A stretch of 24,405 nucleotides of DNA from a bacterium (GTDB taxonomy: Bacteria > Bacteroidota > Ignavibacteria > Kapaibacteriales > UBA961), in the NCBI GenBank assembly GCA_022844575.1, contig JALHLL010000022.1:1-24405 (forward strand). Direction: 5' to 3'. This document shows positions 24,404-24,405 of this stretch, piece after piece. The position numbers and the translations under genes were made by a program. Each line of letters starts with the position of its first letter. Within the stretch, counting starts at the first letter, position 1. The notes under the pieces were generated by a model. It did no database searches. It had not been told where the DNA came from and saw nothing but the letters and a program-made list of their open reading frames with translations.

Positions 24404-24405
24404 AA

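Noticed and set aside
1..24405. CRISPR arrays, tRNA or rRNA genes, insertion sequences, integrase attachment sites
   Set aside because: None were recognised. The repeats present are domain-coding, and no tRNA cloverleaf or transposase motif was seen.

Overview
The window looks like chromosomal DNA of a flagellated, Gram-negative member of the Bacteroidota/Chlorobiota/Ignavibacteriota assemblage. A Candidatus Kapabacteria-like lineage is my best guess, by inference only. The grounds are two large secreted proteins that end in type IX secretion (T9SS) type-A-like sorting domains, an MCE/MlaD-family lipid-transport protein implying an outer membrane, moderate AT-richness, and a flagellar gene set, which is rare among classical Bacteroidota. 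No tRNA, rRNA, CRISPR array or insertion sequence was seen.

Layout. 1-1.9 kb: end of a sugar ABC transporter operon (MalG/AraQ-type permease) and a glycosyltransferase-like gene. 1.9-2.4 kb: gene-poor gap. 2.4-5.2 kb: secreted beta-propeller/fibronectin-III T9SS protein. 5.4-9.2 kb: comM (YifB), an isolated HEPN-like gene on the opposite strand, and cca. 9.2-13.7 kb (minus): a secreted TPR/transglutaminase-like protein and a 934-residue modular T9SS protein with a recent in-frame 288-bp domain duplication. 13.8-15.8 kb: small membrane protein, mlaD-like gene, ssb. 15.9-20.0 kb (minus): compact late flagellar cluster in the order flagellin, fliS, fliD, flaG, a FliT/FlgN-like chaperone candidate, flgM. 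20.1-21.4 kb (minus): SpoIIE/RsbU-type phosphatase. 21.6-24.4 kb (plus): DUF2795 protein, mnmG, and a BadF/N-acetylglucosamine-kinase-type ATPase that stops early at the window edge.

The two most notable signals are regulatory or structural DNA. First, a perfect 16-bp parS centromere palindrome lies upstream of mnmG and a 15/16 copy lies just after mnmG. Each ends exactly 5 nt before the start codon of the following gene, which suggests an origin-proximal ParB-loading region. Second, flagellin has a near-consensus sigma-28 promoter (TAAAGTTT, 12 nt, TACGATAA), a weaker version precedes fliS, and the same cluster ends with the anti-sigma-28 factor flgM and a double-hairpin terminator. Together these suggest a self-contained late-flagellar regulatory module.
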